From: Tenrec ecaudatus
Lineage: Eukaryota; Chordata; Mammalia; Afrosoricida; Tenrecidae
Assembly (NCBI RefSeq): GCF_050624435.1
Contig: NC_134542.1
Coordinates: 14,033,497 to 14,097,496 of the forward strand
DNA: 64,000 nt
Reading direction: 5' to 3'
Shown here: positions 46,609-56,200 of the stretch, piece after piece
How positions within the stretch are numbered: the first letter of the stretch is position 1
Layout of the letters: each line of letters starts with the position of its first letter
Position numbers and translations under genes: made by a program
The notes under the pieces: generated by a model
Told to the model about the DNA's origin: nothing
The model's database searches: none
Seen by the model: the letters and a program-made list of their open reading frames with translations, nothing else

Positions 46609-46776
46609 TCAGGAGGGAGGGGGAAATGAGGAGCCAATAACAAGGGCTCAGGTAGAAAGAAAATGATGGCAACAAATGAGAAAAAATGTTTTGACAATGA
46701 TGATGGCAACAAATGGAAAAGTGTGCTTGACACACGAAAAGAGCTATACTAGTCTCCAATAAAATGATTTAAAATA
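46609..46776 (+). mobile_element. 5'-truncated L1 tail inserted in RTE
   Basis: 168 bp between exact 14-bp duplications aaagaaaatgaaaa (46595-46608 and 46777-46790). Contains 'caagggctcaggtagaaag', an internal 20-30 bp repeat ('atgatggcaacaaatg' twice), and ends 'ccaataaaatgatttaaaat', with a polyadenylation signal. Long duplication, 5' truncation and A-rich end fit L1 retrotransposition. Confidence 0.88.
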
Positions 46777-47177
46777 AAAGAAAATGAAAACCTTCTCAAC
46801 CGAACCAGTAGTTAACATCAGGAAAAAACGAGTAAAGATTAAAGTTGTTAAGAATTTTGGCTTGCTTGAATCCATAATCATGGAAGCAGCAGTCAAGAGA
46901 TCAAAGGACATGTTGCATCATTAGGCAAATATTCTGCACAAGACCTCCTTACTGTGTTGAAAGCAAGGATGTTACTTTAAGGACTAAGGTGTACCTGACC
47001 CAAGCCACTGTATTTTCCATCGCCTCGTATGCATGAGAAAATTGGACACGGAATAAGGAAGACTGAAGAATTCATGTGTTTGGATCACGGTGCTGGTGAA
47101 GAATATTGAAGATACCATGACCTGCCAAGAGAACAAACAAATCCGTCTTAGAAGTACAGCCCGGAAACTCCTTAGAG

Positions 47178-47660
47178 CCGTGGTTCTCACCCTTCATGAT
47201 GCCGCTACCCTTTCACGCAGGTCCTCATGTGGTGGTGACCCTCAACCATACAATTATTTTCGTTGCTACTTCATCACTGTCATTTAGCTACTGTTATGAA
47301 TCGTAATGTAAATATCGGATATGCAGGATTATTTTCACTGTTACAAATTGAACATGAAGTGTAGTGATTAATTACAAAAACAATATGCAATTATATCTTG
47401 TGAAATATTTGTTTCTAATTACAAATAAATGAAATTTTGTCTTAAGCATGGTGTAGCATGGGTAACAGTCTTCACGCCTGGTACTCATATGGGGTTATAT
47501 GTGCATGTGGGCGGACCCACCTGGAGACAGAGAGAGGAGCAGTGTCTCGATTCCCAAGACCATTGGAAATAGGTGTTTTCCGATGGTCTTAGGTGACCCC
47601 TGTGAAGGGGTTGTTGGACCCCCCCACAGAGGTCCACGACCCACAGGTTGAGAACCGCTT
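47178..47660. mobile_element. SPIN hAT transposon, non-autonomous, intact ends
   Basis: 483 bp with hAT-type inverted ends: left 'ccgtggttctcac', right 'aggttgagaaccgctt'. The sub-terminal blocks are characteristic of SPIN: 'gtggtggtgaccctcaacca', 'attattttcgttgctacttc', 'gttatgaatcgtaatgtaaa', 'ttacaaataaatgaaatttt' and 'ggtgacccctgtgaagggg'. Perfect 8-bp duplications CCTTAGAG flank it (47170-47177 and 47661-47668). The RTE sequence is continuous once the element and one duplication are ignored. There is no transposase open frame, so it was mobilised in trans. SPIN is known for horizontal transfer into several tetrapod lineages. The autonomy class is inferred from length. Confidence 0.93.
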
Positions 47661-47928
47661 CCTTAGAGGCAAGGATAGGGAGACTTCATCTCAAGGAATT
47701 TGGACATGTTATCAGCAGAGACCACTCCCTGCTTGAGGAGGTGGTGGGGCAGCGAAAAAGAGGAAGACGTTTGGCATGATGGATCGCCACAGTGGCTGCA
47801 TTGAAGGGCTCATTCATAAGGACCACTGAGAGAATGGCACAGGGCTGGATGATGACGTGTTCTACTGTATTTAGGGTTGCTGTGCACCAGAACTGACTTG
47901 ACGACACCTAACAACAACAAATGGCAAC

Positions 47929-48100
47929 GAAGCCATGTTGGCTGCACGATTATGCACTACATTTCTGACCAAAAGTTAGGCGATTCATATACACCCGTTG
48001 CTCTGAGGAAGCAAGCGGTGACACCTTCTACTCTGTCTTCCAGGGTCACTGTGAGTCAGGGCTTACGTGAGAGCTGACAGGTTTGGTTTGGTTTGGTTTT
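47929..48100 (+). mobile_element. AfroSINE, next to RTE end
   Basis: 'gaagccatgttggctgcacg', 'gttgctctgaggaag', 'cagggtcactgtgagtcagg', tail 'ggtttggtttggtttggttt'. It starts within 10 bp of the RTE terminus. Confidence 0.8.
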
Positions 48101-49316
48101 AGTGAGTGGCAGATAGCTTCAGAACCAGCCTTAAGTAGAAACTTGAATTGTGACAGATTTGAAACTTGAGGACTGGGGGTCACGTTGCTTAACTGCAGAT
48201 GCTGACAAATGCCTCGCCCTAGGGCAGCACCCTTCCCACAGCGGCCCAGGCTCACATCATTTTCCCTTTTGGTAGAGGTATTCTTTCCTGTGCCAGTGAG
48301 AGTAACCGTCTATTTAAATTAATTGTAATTTACTTTAAATTCCACAGCAAATTCCACAGTTGCCGTCTGAAGTTGAATTTTTAAAAATTTCCTTTTAGGG
48401 GGGCATTTTTTGGTTTTGAAAGAGTAGGCTATATTAATTCAAATTTAAGAAGGAAGTCAGTGGGAAAAAAGTTTGCAATGCAAGACCTTGCTTCACAGTT
48501 CCCTCCATAGCTAGACCACAGATGGAGTTTCCTTCCAAGCTCTTTCTATGGATTTGAAAACTGTACAGAGTCTAAAGGAAGGAATGTGTATTATTCCTGG
48601 TGATGCAATTCTATTTTTCTACTTCAAGATGAGTTTCATGGAATTTCCATTAAATAGATAAATAAGAAATATGTCTGCCAGTCCTGGTGTTCAACCTTAC
48701 TAAATACTATCAGTTAGTCTACATCTTATTTTTCCAGGACATGTTACTAATTCTCATGGCTGTGTACCTTGGCACGTTTCCCGTCTTAATCTGACTACAT
48801 TTGAACCTCAAAGAGTCGGCCATTTTTCTGCCGACTTTGAAACAGAAAAGGTTTTTAAAAAATAATTCTTTTCCTTTTATTCTAAGCTAGAGATGTTTTA
48901 CTCTCAGATTCACAATGGGTTTCCTGTGACAATTTAGTTAAAAAGCAATCCATCAGGCCTGTCATCTTCCCCAAACTTTGAGGAGTTTATTTAGGATATG
49001 CAAATCAATATATATTAAGTGTTAGGAATATTGGTGTGAAACTAAAAGGTCTAATATATATAGCTGAAAATAAAAGGAGAGATGATGACACTGTTTAATG
49101 AGTAGCAAGCTCCTTTTTCATGTTTGTAAGGAATTTCATCCATAATCTCAGAAGACTGTGTATCATACCAAATTCAAGATATATAATTTTAATTTTGGTT
49201 GTTCAAACTCAAAACATTAGCATGCTTTGCTTAAGCAGATAAATGCAAATATTTAAACTGGATCATTAAGCCCAAGGATTTAAATGTGACTCTACAATAT
49301 CCTCCCCACCTCTTCT
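48101..49316. other. Unique AT-rich DNA
   Basis: No coding frame or repeat recognised over about 1.2 kb. Confidence 0.4.
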
Positions 49317-49321
49317 GGCAG

Positions 49322-49879
49322 TGTATCAGACAGGGTTCTCTAGGGAGATAAAACCAGATTGCTGATAAATATATACATATATATATATTTATACAGCTAG
49401 ATAGATATATAACACAAGAAATGAACTTTTAAATTATATAGATAGATAGATATATAATACAAGAAATGAACAGTTAAATTATAAAGCAGTACAAATGGCT
49501 CAGTGCAACTCACTCCCGTGAGAGAGTTGTGAGACACTGGCAGTCCTTCAAGTCTTGAGGGTCGTCAGGCAGCAAACAGGCAGGTCACCAACCATCAGCC
49601 AGGTCACCAACTGTTGGTCCCCAGCTCTAGAGATGTACATTCCAATCGTGTGGTCTTTAAGGGACCTCAACTTACAGCGACACAGTCCACAGGCTAGGTG
49701 TCACACAGGTAGTGTACCCTGTAAATTGAGGCACAGAACAAGCAAGGCAGCCGCACACTGGTCTGATGATTAAAGAGCGAGACACAAGAAAGGCGAGACT
49801 CACCGAGCCATTTATCTCTCCGACCTTCAATTAATCCCACTTGTGTTTATCGGCCAGGCTGGCACAATAAACTATCTCA
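49322..49879 (-). mobile_element. Solo LTR, ERVL/MLT2-like, family 1
   Basis: 558 bp, from 'tgtatcagacag' to 'aaactatctca', between exact GGCAG duplications (49317-49321 and 49880-49884). Very similar to the 22298 copy ('cagtgcaactcactcccgtg', 'catttatctctccgaccttc'). The right flank is RTE 5'-end sequence. Confidence 0.92.
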
Positions 49880-50617
49880 GGCAGTTTGTCATATTGTGGG
49901 GGCTTGCTGGATGCTATACTACCAGTATTTCAAATATCAGCAGGGTCACCCACAGTGAACTCATTTCGGAGGCGTTTTCAAACTTATTAACAACCTATGA
50001 TATGCAGATAACACAACCTTGCTGGATGAAAGTGAGAGACTTGAGGTACTTGCCATGCAGATAAAAATCTGCAGCCTTCAGTATGGATTGCAACTCAATG
50101 GAACCAAAAGCAACAGCCTCACAATTGGACCAGTAAGCAACGTCCAGATACATGGAGAACAGATGGAAGCTGCAAAGGATATGGTTTTAATTGAGTCCAC
50201 AATCATTGCCCCTGGAAATATCAGTCAAGAAATCGAATGCCATATTGCATAAGGAAGAACAGAGAAAAATGAATGCAGTTAAATTATGGTGTTGATAAAA
50301 AATATTAAAAGTGCCCAGCCTGCTGGAAGAACAAACATATCCAGCTTGGAAGCAAGAAGACAAAACTTTGTCTCACACACTTTGGACGTGTTATCTGGAA
50401 AGACTATACCCTAGAAAAAGACATCATGATTGACAAGGGAAAGGGTCAGCCCCAAATTAGGAAGAATCTCAACAAGATAGATTGACACAGTGTCTGCATT
50501 AATGCGCTCAGACGCAATAAGAATTGAGGATACCATGACTAGGCAATGTGTCCTTCTGTTATAGAGAGGACCACTAGGAATGACAACCAATTTGATGGCA
50601 CATGAGAGCAACAATTA
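49880..50617 (+). mobile_element. Internally deleted RTE (5' end joined to 3' part)
   Basis: 49880-49975 matches the RTE 5' end ('cagtttgtcatattgtgggg', 'tcagcagggtcacccacagt'). From about 49978 it continues in the late reverse transcriptase region ('acttattaacaacctatg', 'gaaagtgagagacttgagg') to the 3' end at about 50617. Some 2.3 kb is absent between. The YADD box reads 'atatgcagataac' (YADN). The join could be a deletion in one copy or a non-autonomous subfamily. Confidence 0.8.
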
Positions 50618-50689
50618 CAATATTCTGGCCACGATTTAAGTTACCTAGTACTTAGAGTCTAAGGGTTGTCTGACTTAAAGCATTGCCAG

Positions 50690-52045
50690 ACTCTGAGTCT
50701 TAAGAGTTTCTGGTGCCTGACTCAGTGACTCTACATACAACAAGAAAACACGGCCTGGTTCTGGACCATCCTCACAACTATTGCCATGTTTGAGTCCAGT
50801 GTTGGAGCCACTGCATCCATCTGATCTGTTGAGAGTCATCCTCTTCTCTGTTGACCCTCTACCAAGCAGGATGTACTTCTCCACAGTCTGGTCCTTCCTA
50901 ATACCGCCGTAGAAGACACAGTCTTATCATTTTTGCTTCGAAGGGTCATTTTTTCCATACTTCTTCCAAGACAGACGTGTTCAATCTTCTTGCAGTCCAT
51001 TATGTATTTGATATTCTTCAACACTGTAATTTAAAGACATCAAGCCCTTTTATGCCACCTCTCAATGCTCAGATCTGATCGCTGGGACCCCTCTGTCCCT
51101 CCACTTCCACAGAGCTCTGGATACATCTGACATCGTGGGTTTTGGAGATATGGAAGCCCCCCTCTGGTCTCCAGGTGCTCAGTGATTCCCTGCCCGACAA
51201 GAGCATCGAGGGGGTATGTGCCACCACAAGCAGGTATGGCAGTGTTTGAAGAAATAACCCCTGCTGAGGTGTATCACAGCCTACATTGGTATGATCAGTG
51301 TTACCTTGCTAGAAGCAAAGAAGGCTTTGGACAAGTATGGTCCCACTAACGTGGAAGACACCACCGGTAGTGACACTGCAGACAGTGGCTTCATTGATCT
51401 ATTTGGATCCGATGAGAAGGAGGAAAGTGAAGAAGCAAATAGTTAAGAGAATAATGCCTTACACATAGCGAGTGAGAGACTGTCCCAGACCCTGCGCTTT
51501 TTGGCAAGTCTTCCATTTCCCTAGCTGGGAAGCCTCGGGATGGCGAAATTGGAAGAGTGCATCTGAAGCCGACAGCTAAGCTCTTTCCACTGGGATACAG
51601 AATTTTCAGACTTCGACTACAGTGGGTACTTGAAGATGGTAAAGTTGGCACAGAGATGCCAGAGGAACAGATAACTGCCTTTGAAGCCATCCACGGACGT
51701 GGCTGCTTACAAGATTTAGAAGTCATCTTGGGTGCTTGAACTTAAATGCTTCAAAGGTAAAAAGGGTGGGGTGGGGTGTGAATCAATTCTTAAGTCTTCC
51801 TTATTCATTGCGCATGGCTGGGATCAGCCACACCTTAATCCTTCAAATGACCTCTGCTCTTTCATACATGAGCTCTTTGCAACACATTTTACCAGTGGAA
51901 TTCAGCCTGCCTGCTGCTTGATGAGTTTGATTGTGGAACCCAGTAAAATGAATCTTTGATATCTGCCATCTTCCCTCCATTTATCATGATGTTGTTTATT
52001 GGTCCAGTTGTGAGAATTTGGGGTTCCTTTATGTTGGTTTACATG
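50690..52045 (-). mobile_element. RTE LINE interrupted by a retropseudogene
   Basis: 50690-51036 is the minus-strand RTE 3' end ('ggagccactgcatccatctg', 'acttctccacagtctggtcc', 'tatttgatattcttcaacac'). It resumes at about 51783 with 'tcaattcttaagtcttcctt', then 'gattgtggaacccagtaaaa' and 'atttatcatgatgttgttta'. The two halves are collinear, so the EEF1B2-derived block between was inserted into this RTE. Frame broken. Confidence 0.88.
51135..51719 (+). pseudogene. EEF1B2P: EEF1B2 processed pseudogene
   Basis: Intronless copy of the mRNA for eEF1B-alpha (EEF1B2), the guanine nucleotide exchange subunit that recharges eEF1A in translation elongation. In order, one can read 'GFGDMEAP' at the N terminus (start codon changed to GTG at 51135), 'DKSIEGVCATTS', '[13 protein letters not shown]' (frame-shifted relative to the start), the acidic stretch '[16 protein letters not shown]' with stops after it, and the C-terminal exchange domain 'VLEDGKVGTEMPEEQITAFE'. 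The true gene encodes about 225 residues; this copy has deletions, at least two in-frame stops and frameshifts. Exons are fused without introns, and it lies inside an RTE element, so it is a dead retrocopy. About 100 bp upstream and 60 bp downstream up to the RTE may be UTR; the poly(A) is reduced to 'ggtaaaaag'. EEF1D shares the C-terminal domain, but the N terminus points to EEF1B2. Confidence 0.93.
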
Positions 52046-52175
52046 ACAAGTTCCAAATTTCGTTTTTTTTTAATTTAAAAAAATTTTAATTTAAATTTGC
52101 AAAATTAAATACTAAATTCTTTATTTAAATAATTTGCCACCTTGCCTTTTATCTTTCCTTCTTTCTCCAACCCTT
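52046..52175. repeat. AT-rich low-complexity tract
   Basis: Alternating T and A runs ('tttttttttaatttaaaaa') followed by a pyrimidine stretch leading into the next SINE. Confidence 0.8.
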
Positions 52176-52345
52176 TTGGAGCCCTGGTGGTGCAGGGGTT
52201 ACGTTTTCGACTGAGATCCGTATGGTCAACCATTTGAAACCACGAGCAGATCTAAGGGAGGAAGAATGGGCTTTCTACTCCCATAAACAGTGCCAGAAAC
52301 TCTCAGAAAGTTGTTATGAGTCTGTATTGACTCAATGATAGCAAG
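52176..52345 (+). mobile_element. AfroSINE, well preserved head
   Basis: 'ttggagccctggtggtgcag' is the canonical AfroSINE head. Then 'catttgaaaccacgagcaga', 'gggctttctactcccataaa', 'ttatgagtctgtattgactc'. Confidence 0.93.
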
Positions 52346-52607
52346 AGCGAGAGCACACCGAAAACATGCGTAACAGGGGTCTCCGTGTGTGCTTTCTGTG
52401 TATTGCTTTTTTCATCTACATTCCAATGGATCGCAATGGACTTGATGACTAAGGGATTCTTACAAATAATTTACAATGATAGTTGAGTATTGTTTTAAAG
52501 TGGAATTCACTCATCAGTTTGGGGATTTTTCACTAACATAGCCTTCCTTGAACATGAACTTAGAATGGATCCTGAGAATAGTGGGTCATGGATTTGCTTA
52601 CAGACAG

Positions 52608-52735
52608 CAAGGTGAGCGATTTTAGCCCATCAGCCATTTTTCAGTCTCAGAAATCCATTGAGGCAGATCTATACTGTCCTCTAGGGTCAATATAAGTCTG
52701 AATCAATTTACTGGCGTTTGGTTTGGGTTTTGATT
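52608..52735 (+). mobile_element. AfroSINE, 3' part
   Basis: 'gcaaggtgagcgattttagc', 'cagtctcagaaatccattga', 'atactgtcctctagggtc', 'ggcgtttggtttgggttt'. Confidence 0.75.
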
Positions 52736-52747
52736 TAGGGGACAAAA

Positions 52748-53115
52748 GATATCACTTTGAGGACCACGGTGCCACTGACTATTTTCAGTAGTCTCTTATC
52801 TCTGCGAAAGTTGGACAGTGAACAAAGAAGGTCACATAAGAAGCGATGCATTTGAATTCTGATGTTTTCAAAGAATGAGTATACTACGGCCTGCCAGAAG
52901 CATAAGCAAAGCTCTTGGGGGAAGTACAGCCAGGATTCTCCTTAAATGCAAAGATGAGCAACGTCATCTCACATATTTTGGACATATTATCAGGAAAGAC
53001 CAGTCCTTGGAGAAGAACATCATGCTTGAAAAAAACAGAGGCCAGCAAAAAAAGGAGGAAGACTCTCAAACGACATAGATTGCCCAGTGGCTGCAACAAT
53101 GAATGAAACAGTACA
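52748..53115 (+). mobile_element. RTE LINE 3' fragment
   Basis: 'atcactttgaggaccacggt', 'ggaagtacagccaggattct', 'ttggacatattatcaggaaa', 'ccttggagaagaacatcatg', 'gaggaagactctcaaacgac'. An open frame of 67 codons here is a decayed piece. Confidence 0.88.
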
Positions 53116-53194
53116 GCTTGTGGGGTGGCAGGTGACACACCAGTGTCCATGGTACAAAGGGAGCCAAGTCAGCATCGCCTAACTACAAGGGAGG

Positions 53195-53475
53195 AGGGGG
53201 AGCTGTGAGTCCAGTAGTAACGTGCTCAGCTGCTAACGTGAATGTTAGCAGTTAGGTTATCCACCAGGCATGCCACGCAGCAAAGATGTAGGTTTGCAGC
53301 AAATGCGGCAGTTCTTCTCTGTCTCATAGGGACATTATGAGTCAGATTCAATCGGTGGTAATGGGTTGGGTTTGGTTTAGGAAGGAACCCCATAGTGCAA
53401 TGAACACATACTTGACTGCTTACTTAAAGGTTTTGTGGTTTGGAGCCACTGGCAGGTCCAGCCCATCTCCCACCT
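53195..53475 (+). mobile_element. AfroSINE followed by AfroSINE 5' part
   Basis: 53195-53382 is a full copy ('ctcagctgctaacgtgaatg' to 'gggttgggtttggttta'). 53383-53475 begins again with 'aggaaccccatagtgcaatg' and stops mid-body. Confidence 0.78.
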
Positions 53476-53689
53476 GCCAGCAGGAGGGTTTTACTTGCAT
53501 ATTTGATCAAGTACATCCCCAGATTTGAAACTATGCTAGCTCAATCCATAGTTCCTGCATGAGAAAAGTCAAATGGCCTCATGTGCTGTGGTGGTCAAGA
53601 ATAAGCTTATGAGAGAAAGCATAATTTAAACACCTAGCCCCACTAGCGCTAAATCCCAGCTCCAACTTAATAACAATTAGTTTTTACAC

Positions 53690-54520
53690 CATGGCCCTGC
53701 TCGATACGTACCTTCAGGAATAACACAGAGGGGACGGGTGCTATAGCAAAATGTGGTGAAGAAATTAGATGATGCCTGGCTATTAGATAGCATAGCACCT
53801 GGGGTCTTAAAGACTTGTTTCCAAACAAGGAGCTATCAACTAAGTCCACATGGACAAAGCACACCAACATCAGTGACTGAAGGATTGCAAACTATATAAT
53901 CCAAAGTTGAAGGAGGGGAATAGTAGTAGAGACTAAACTGTGAAGGACCTGCTTTCAGAAGGCTACAGATGGCAGTGGGAGCCCCAAATACATTTATGGG
54001 GTCTACATGGGAAACAAGGCTCTGGCGATTTCTCTCTATCCAGCATAGAAGGATGGGAGGAAAGTGGTTACTAAGCAGCGTGCACCCGAGAGACAACTAC
54101 AGAAGCTCAAAATGATCAACCTGACTTGAACAGTTAAAACCCTGTCATTTGATACCCCTCTGAGGCACATTAGGCCTGATCTGGTTCTCAACATTTAATG
54201 TATTTTTGTTTGTACATATTGGGGTTTATTTCAGATGGGTTTGTTCCTTGGGAGTCCCCCACTTGAATTTTGGTGATATGTTGTTCAGTATATGAAACCC
54301 AGCGTTGACGAGCCTACAGGGTCAGCAAGTAGAGTAAGGGTCTCTGGTGGGGGGCGGAGTACGGTGGTGGAGGGGCTGATAAAGGGAGCTGATGTCAAGG
54401 AGTTCAGGAAGAAAAAGGATGTTTTCAAACTGATTGTGGTCGCAGTTGTAAAACACTGCTTGATGTGATGGAACTACGGAATGCTATATCTGTATTAAAA
54501 TAGTTTTAATAAAATACTTT
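53690..54520 (+). mobile_element. L1 3'-UTR tail, long copy
   Basis: 'catggccctgctcgatacg', 'gcaaaatgtggtgaagaaat', 'gcacctggggtcttaaagac', 'gagctgatgtcaaggagttc', 'gttttcaaactgattgtgg' and 'ttttaataaaatact' at the end. Runs parallel to 62.40-63.24 kb. Confidence 0.75.
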
Positions 54521-54906
54521 TAGGGGAAAACCAATAAAATAGTTTTGGGGGGAAACCCCAAACAACCTAGCCCTCGATGTGATTCTTTGAGTCTGCCCAC
54601 ATGCCATGGACTAGAACATAATCAGGAGGTCACTTACTTGCAAGGCTAGAAGATGTATTTACTGGGACACCTCACTAAGAATCAGAGGGAAAATAGATGC
54701 GGAGCGACAGTTCCCCTTCCTGCACGGTATAGCATTGTTTGCTAAAGGCACCGCCCTTCACAATAAGTGTTCCTTGATGCATGATTTTTTCTGGAACAGA
54801 AAATCATGACCTGATATTTATCGGATGTGTACTATGTCCTCAGCATAGATTTTTTGGGTGGGAGATTTGGGCTTACCTTTCCATTTTCCATTTCCATGAT
54901 CTAGCA
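54521..54906. other. No recognised feature
   Basis: Mixed unique-looking sequence leading up to the hAT cluster. Confidence 0.4.
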
Positions 54907-55092
54907 CAGAGGTTCCCAAACTTCCTTGACCTATAACCCCCTTCTCCATAAAAAAAAATAATGCCCTCATGGCAATGAAAAACATTCATATTATGGCCAA
55001 CCATACAGGATGAAGTGTATTAACTGCTCTTGCAGGGCCTCCCTAACCCTCCCAACTTCAGCCATCCCCAAACACTTTGGGTGACATTAGTC
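54907..55092. mobile_element. Possible degenerate hAT element
   Basis: Starts 'cagaggttcccaaacttcct' with 'aacccccttctcc', a typical hAT-type terminus. Its other end is not clear ('aacactttgggtgacatt' is a candidate). No matching 8-bp duplication was found. Confidence 0.4.
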
Positions 55093-55280
55093 CAGTGGTT
55101 CTTAACCTTCCTCATGCCGCGACCCTTTAATACAGTTCCTCATGTTGTGCTGACCCTCCAACCATAACATTATTTTCATTGCTACTGATAACTGTCATTT
55201 TGCTACTGTTTCTAATTGGGTGACCCTGTGAAAGGGTCGTTTGACGCCCAAAGGGGTCATGACCCACAGGTTGCTGGTCG
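55093..55280. mobile_element. SPIN hAT transposon, short deletion form
   Basis: 'cagtggttcttaaccttcct', 'catgccgcgaccctttaata', 'gttcctcatgttgtgctgac', then directly 'gtgaccctgtgaaagggtcg', 'cgcccaaaggggtcatgacc' and 'cacaggttgctgg'. It equals the two ends of the 47-kb SPIN with the middle removed. The right terminus is damaged and no duplication is visible. Confidence 0.9.
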
Positions 55281-55289
55281 AGGTTACAG

Positions 55290-55949
55290 TAAACACCCCA
55301 GAACATTTCTGCTCAACTGAAATGTTTAAAACTGTAAATTCTCTTAAAAATGTAAATTGTAATACTAGATTTCAATAAAGTTGTTCATTTTTTAAAAAGT
55401 GTTTCTGTTCTTTTCTCATCTCCGGGCCATTATTTTTTTCCTTTTTCTTTCTTCTGGCTTGGCTTTGACTCTACTGATACTCACCCTCTCTGGTCTGACT
55501 TGAAACCAGCTTTCAAGACAATCTGAATGTAAGGATGACTGGTTTTCAACAGCTGCCTTAAACAGACTTCTTATTCATTCTGTCCTCAGCATGAAAGTGA
55601 TTTGGAAACCAGGTCACACACACCATACCTTTGATTGCAGACAACTGCGTTATTCTTTGGGAGGACATTTAGAAACAAAGGGAGAACTTAGGCCCAAGGC
55701 ATGGCCCTTCTGGCACAGAAAGGTTCTTTCAAATTCGAAAGGAACATGGGCCTACTGGTGCCTTCTCATTGTGGAAGCAAATCCTGGCCATGAAGAACTG
55801 AAAAAATGCTCCAGACCCTGGCTGATCATGACACTTTTCTGCCAAGGAAGTGAGAATGGAAAGGGAAGGAGGATGGATAGGGAATCTCCTATCCTGGGAG
55901 CGTCATAGAAAGCAGTCACATCTGTAGGGAACCAGAGGTTGATGTAAAG
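55290..55949. other. No recognised feature
   Basis: Unique-looking. A 105-codon plus-strand open frame (55591-55908) and an overlapping minus-strand one resemble no protein. Confidence 0.35.
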
Positions 55950-56192
55950 CAGCGTGTCAAACTGGTGGCCCACAGGCCGAATGTCACCCAGAGGTAATTT
56001 CTTGTGGCCCACAAGAGCTGCAATCAAATGAAAATAGAAAAAATTGTTATGAAGTCAATAGCACTTAGGGGAGATCGAGGCAATACCCTACACACAATTC
56101 CCTCATTATGTTTTATTTCAGAGCAGCGTGGGCCACAAAAAATTACCTCGGGGGCCACATGCGGCCCGCGGGCCTCCAGCTTGACACCACGG
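55950..56192. mobile_element. hAT MITE with long inverted ends and 8-bp duplication
   Basis: 243 bp between perfect 8-bp duplications ATGTAAAG (55942-55949 and 56193-56200). The first about 70 bp and last about 70 bp are inverted copies: left 'gtgtcaaactggtggccca', 'gaggtaatttcttgtggccc'; right 'gggccacaaaaaattacctc', 'gcggcccgcgggcc', 'agcttgacacc'. It could fold as a stem-loop with an AT-rich loop. There is no coding capacity. This family differs in sequence from SPIN. Confidence 0.9.
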
Positions 56193-56200
56193 ATGTAAAG

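Larger units (their letters stand above)
45597..47920 (+). mobile_element. RTE LINE carrying an L1 tail and a SPIN element
   Basis: A plus-strand RTE from the linker and reverse transcriptase region to the 3' end ('ttgacgacacctaacaac'). Blocks: 45597-46594, 46791-47177 and 47669-47920. An open stretch at 46221-46640 translates to reverse transcriptase-like sequence with 'LRGMGLPEYYI' and 'LLMKVKDYSLQCGL'. At the catalytic box the expected YADD reads YTED. Stops before and after make the copy inactive. Its two insertions carry 14-bp and 8-bp duplications, so the RTE was present before both. Confidence 0.92.

Noticed and set aside
46221..46640. A coding gene of 139 codons
   Set aside because: The protein is decayed RTE reverse transcriptase with YTED in place of YADD.
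22298..49879. Family 1 LTR copies at 22.3 and 49.3 kb as the two LTRs of one provirus
   Set aside because: Each copy has its own exact 5-bp duplication and the DNA between contains no proviral order. They are independent solo LTRs.
51541..51739. A functional EEF1B2 exon (open over 60 codons)
   Set aside because: It lacks introns, has a lost start codon, stops and deletions upstream, and sits in an RTE.
54907..55280. A single hAT element with SPIN inserted in its middle
   Set aside because: No right-hand counterpart of the 54907 terminus was found after the SPIN, so the nesting is unsupported.
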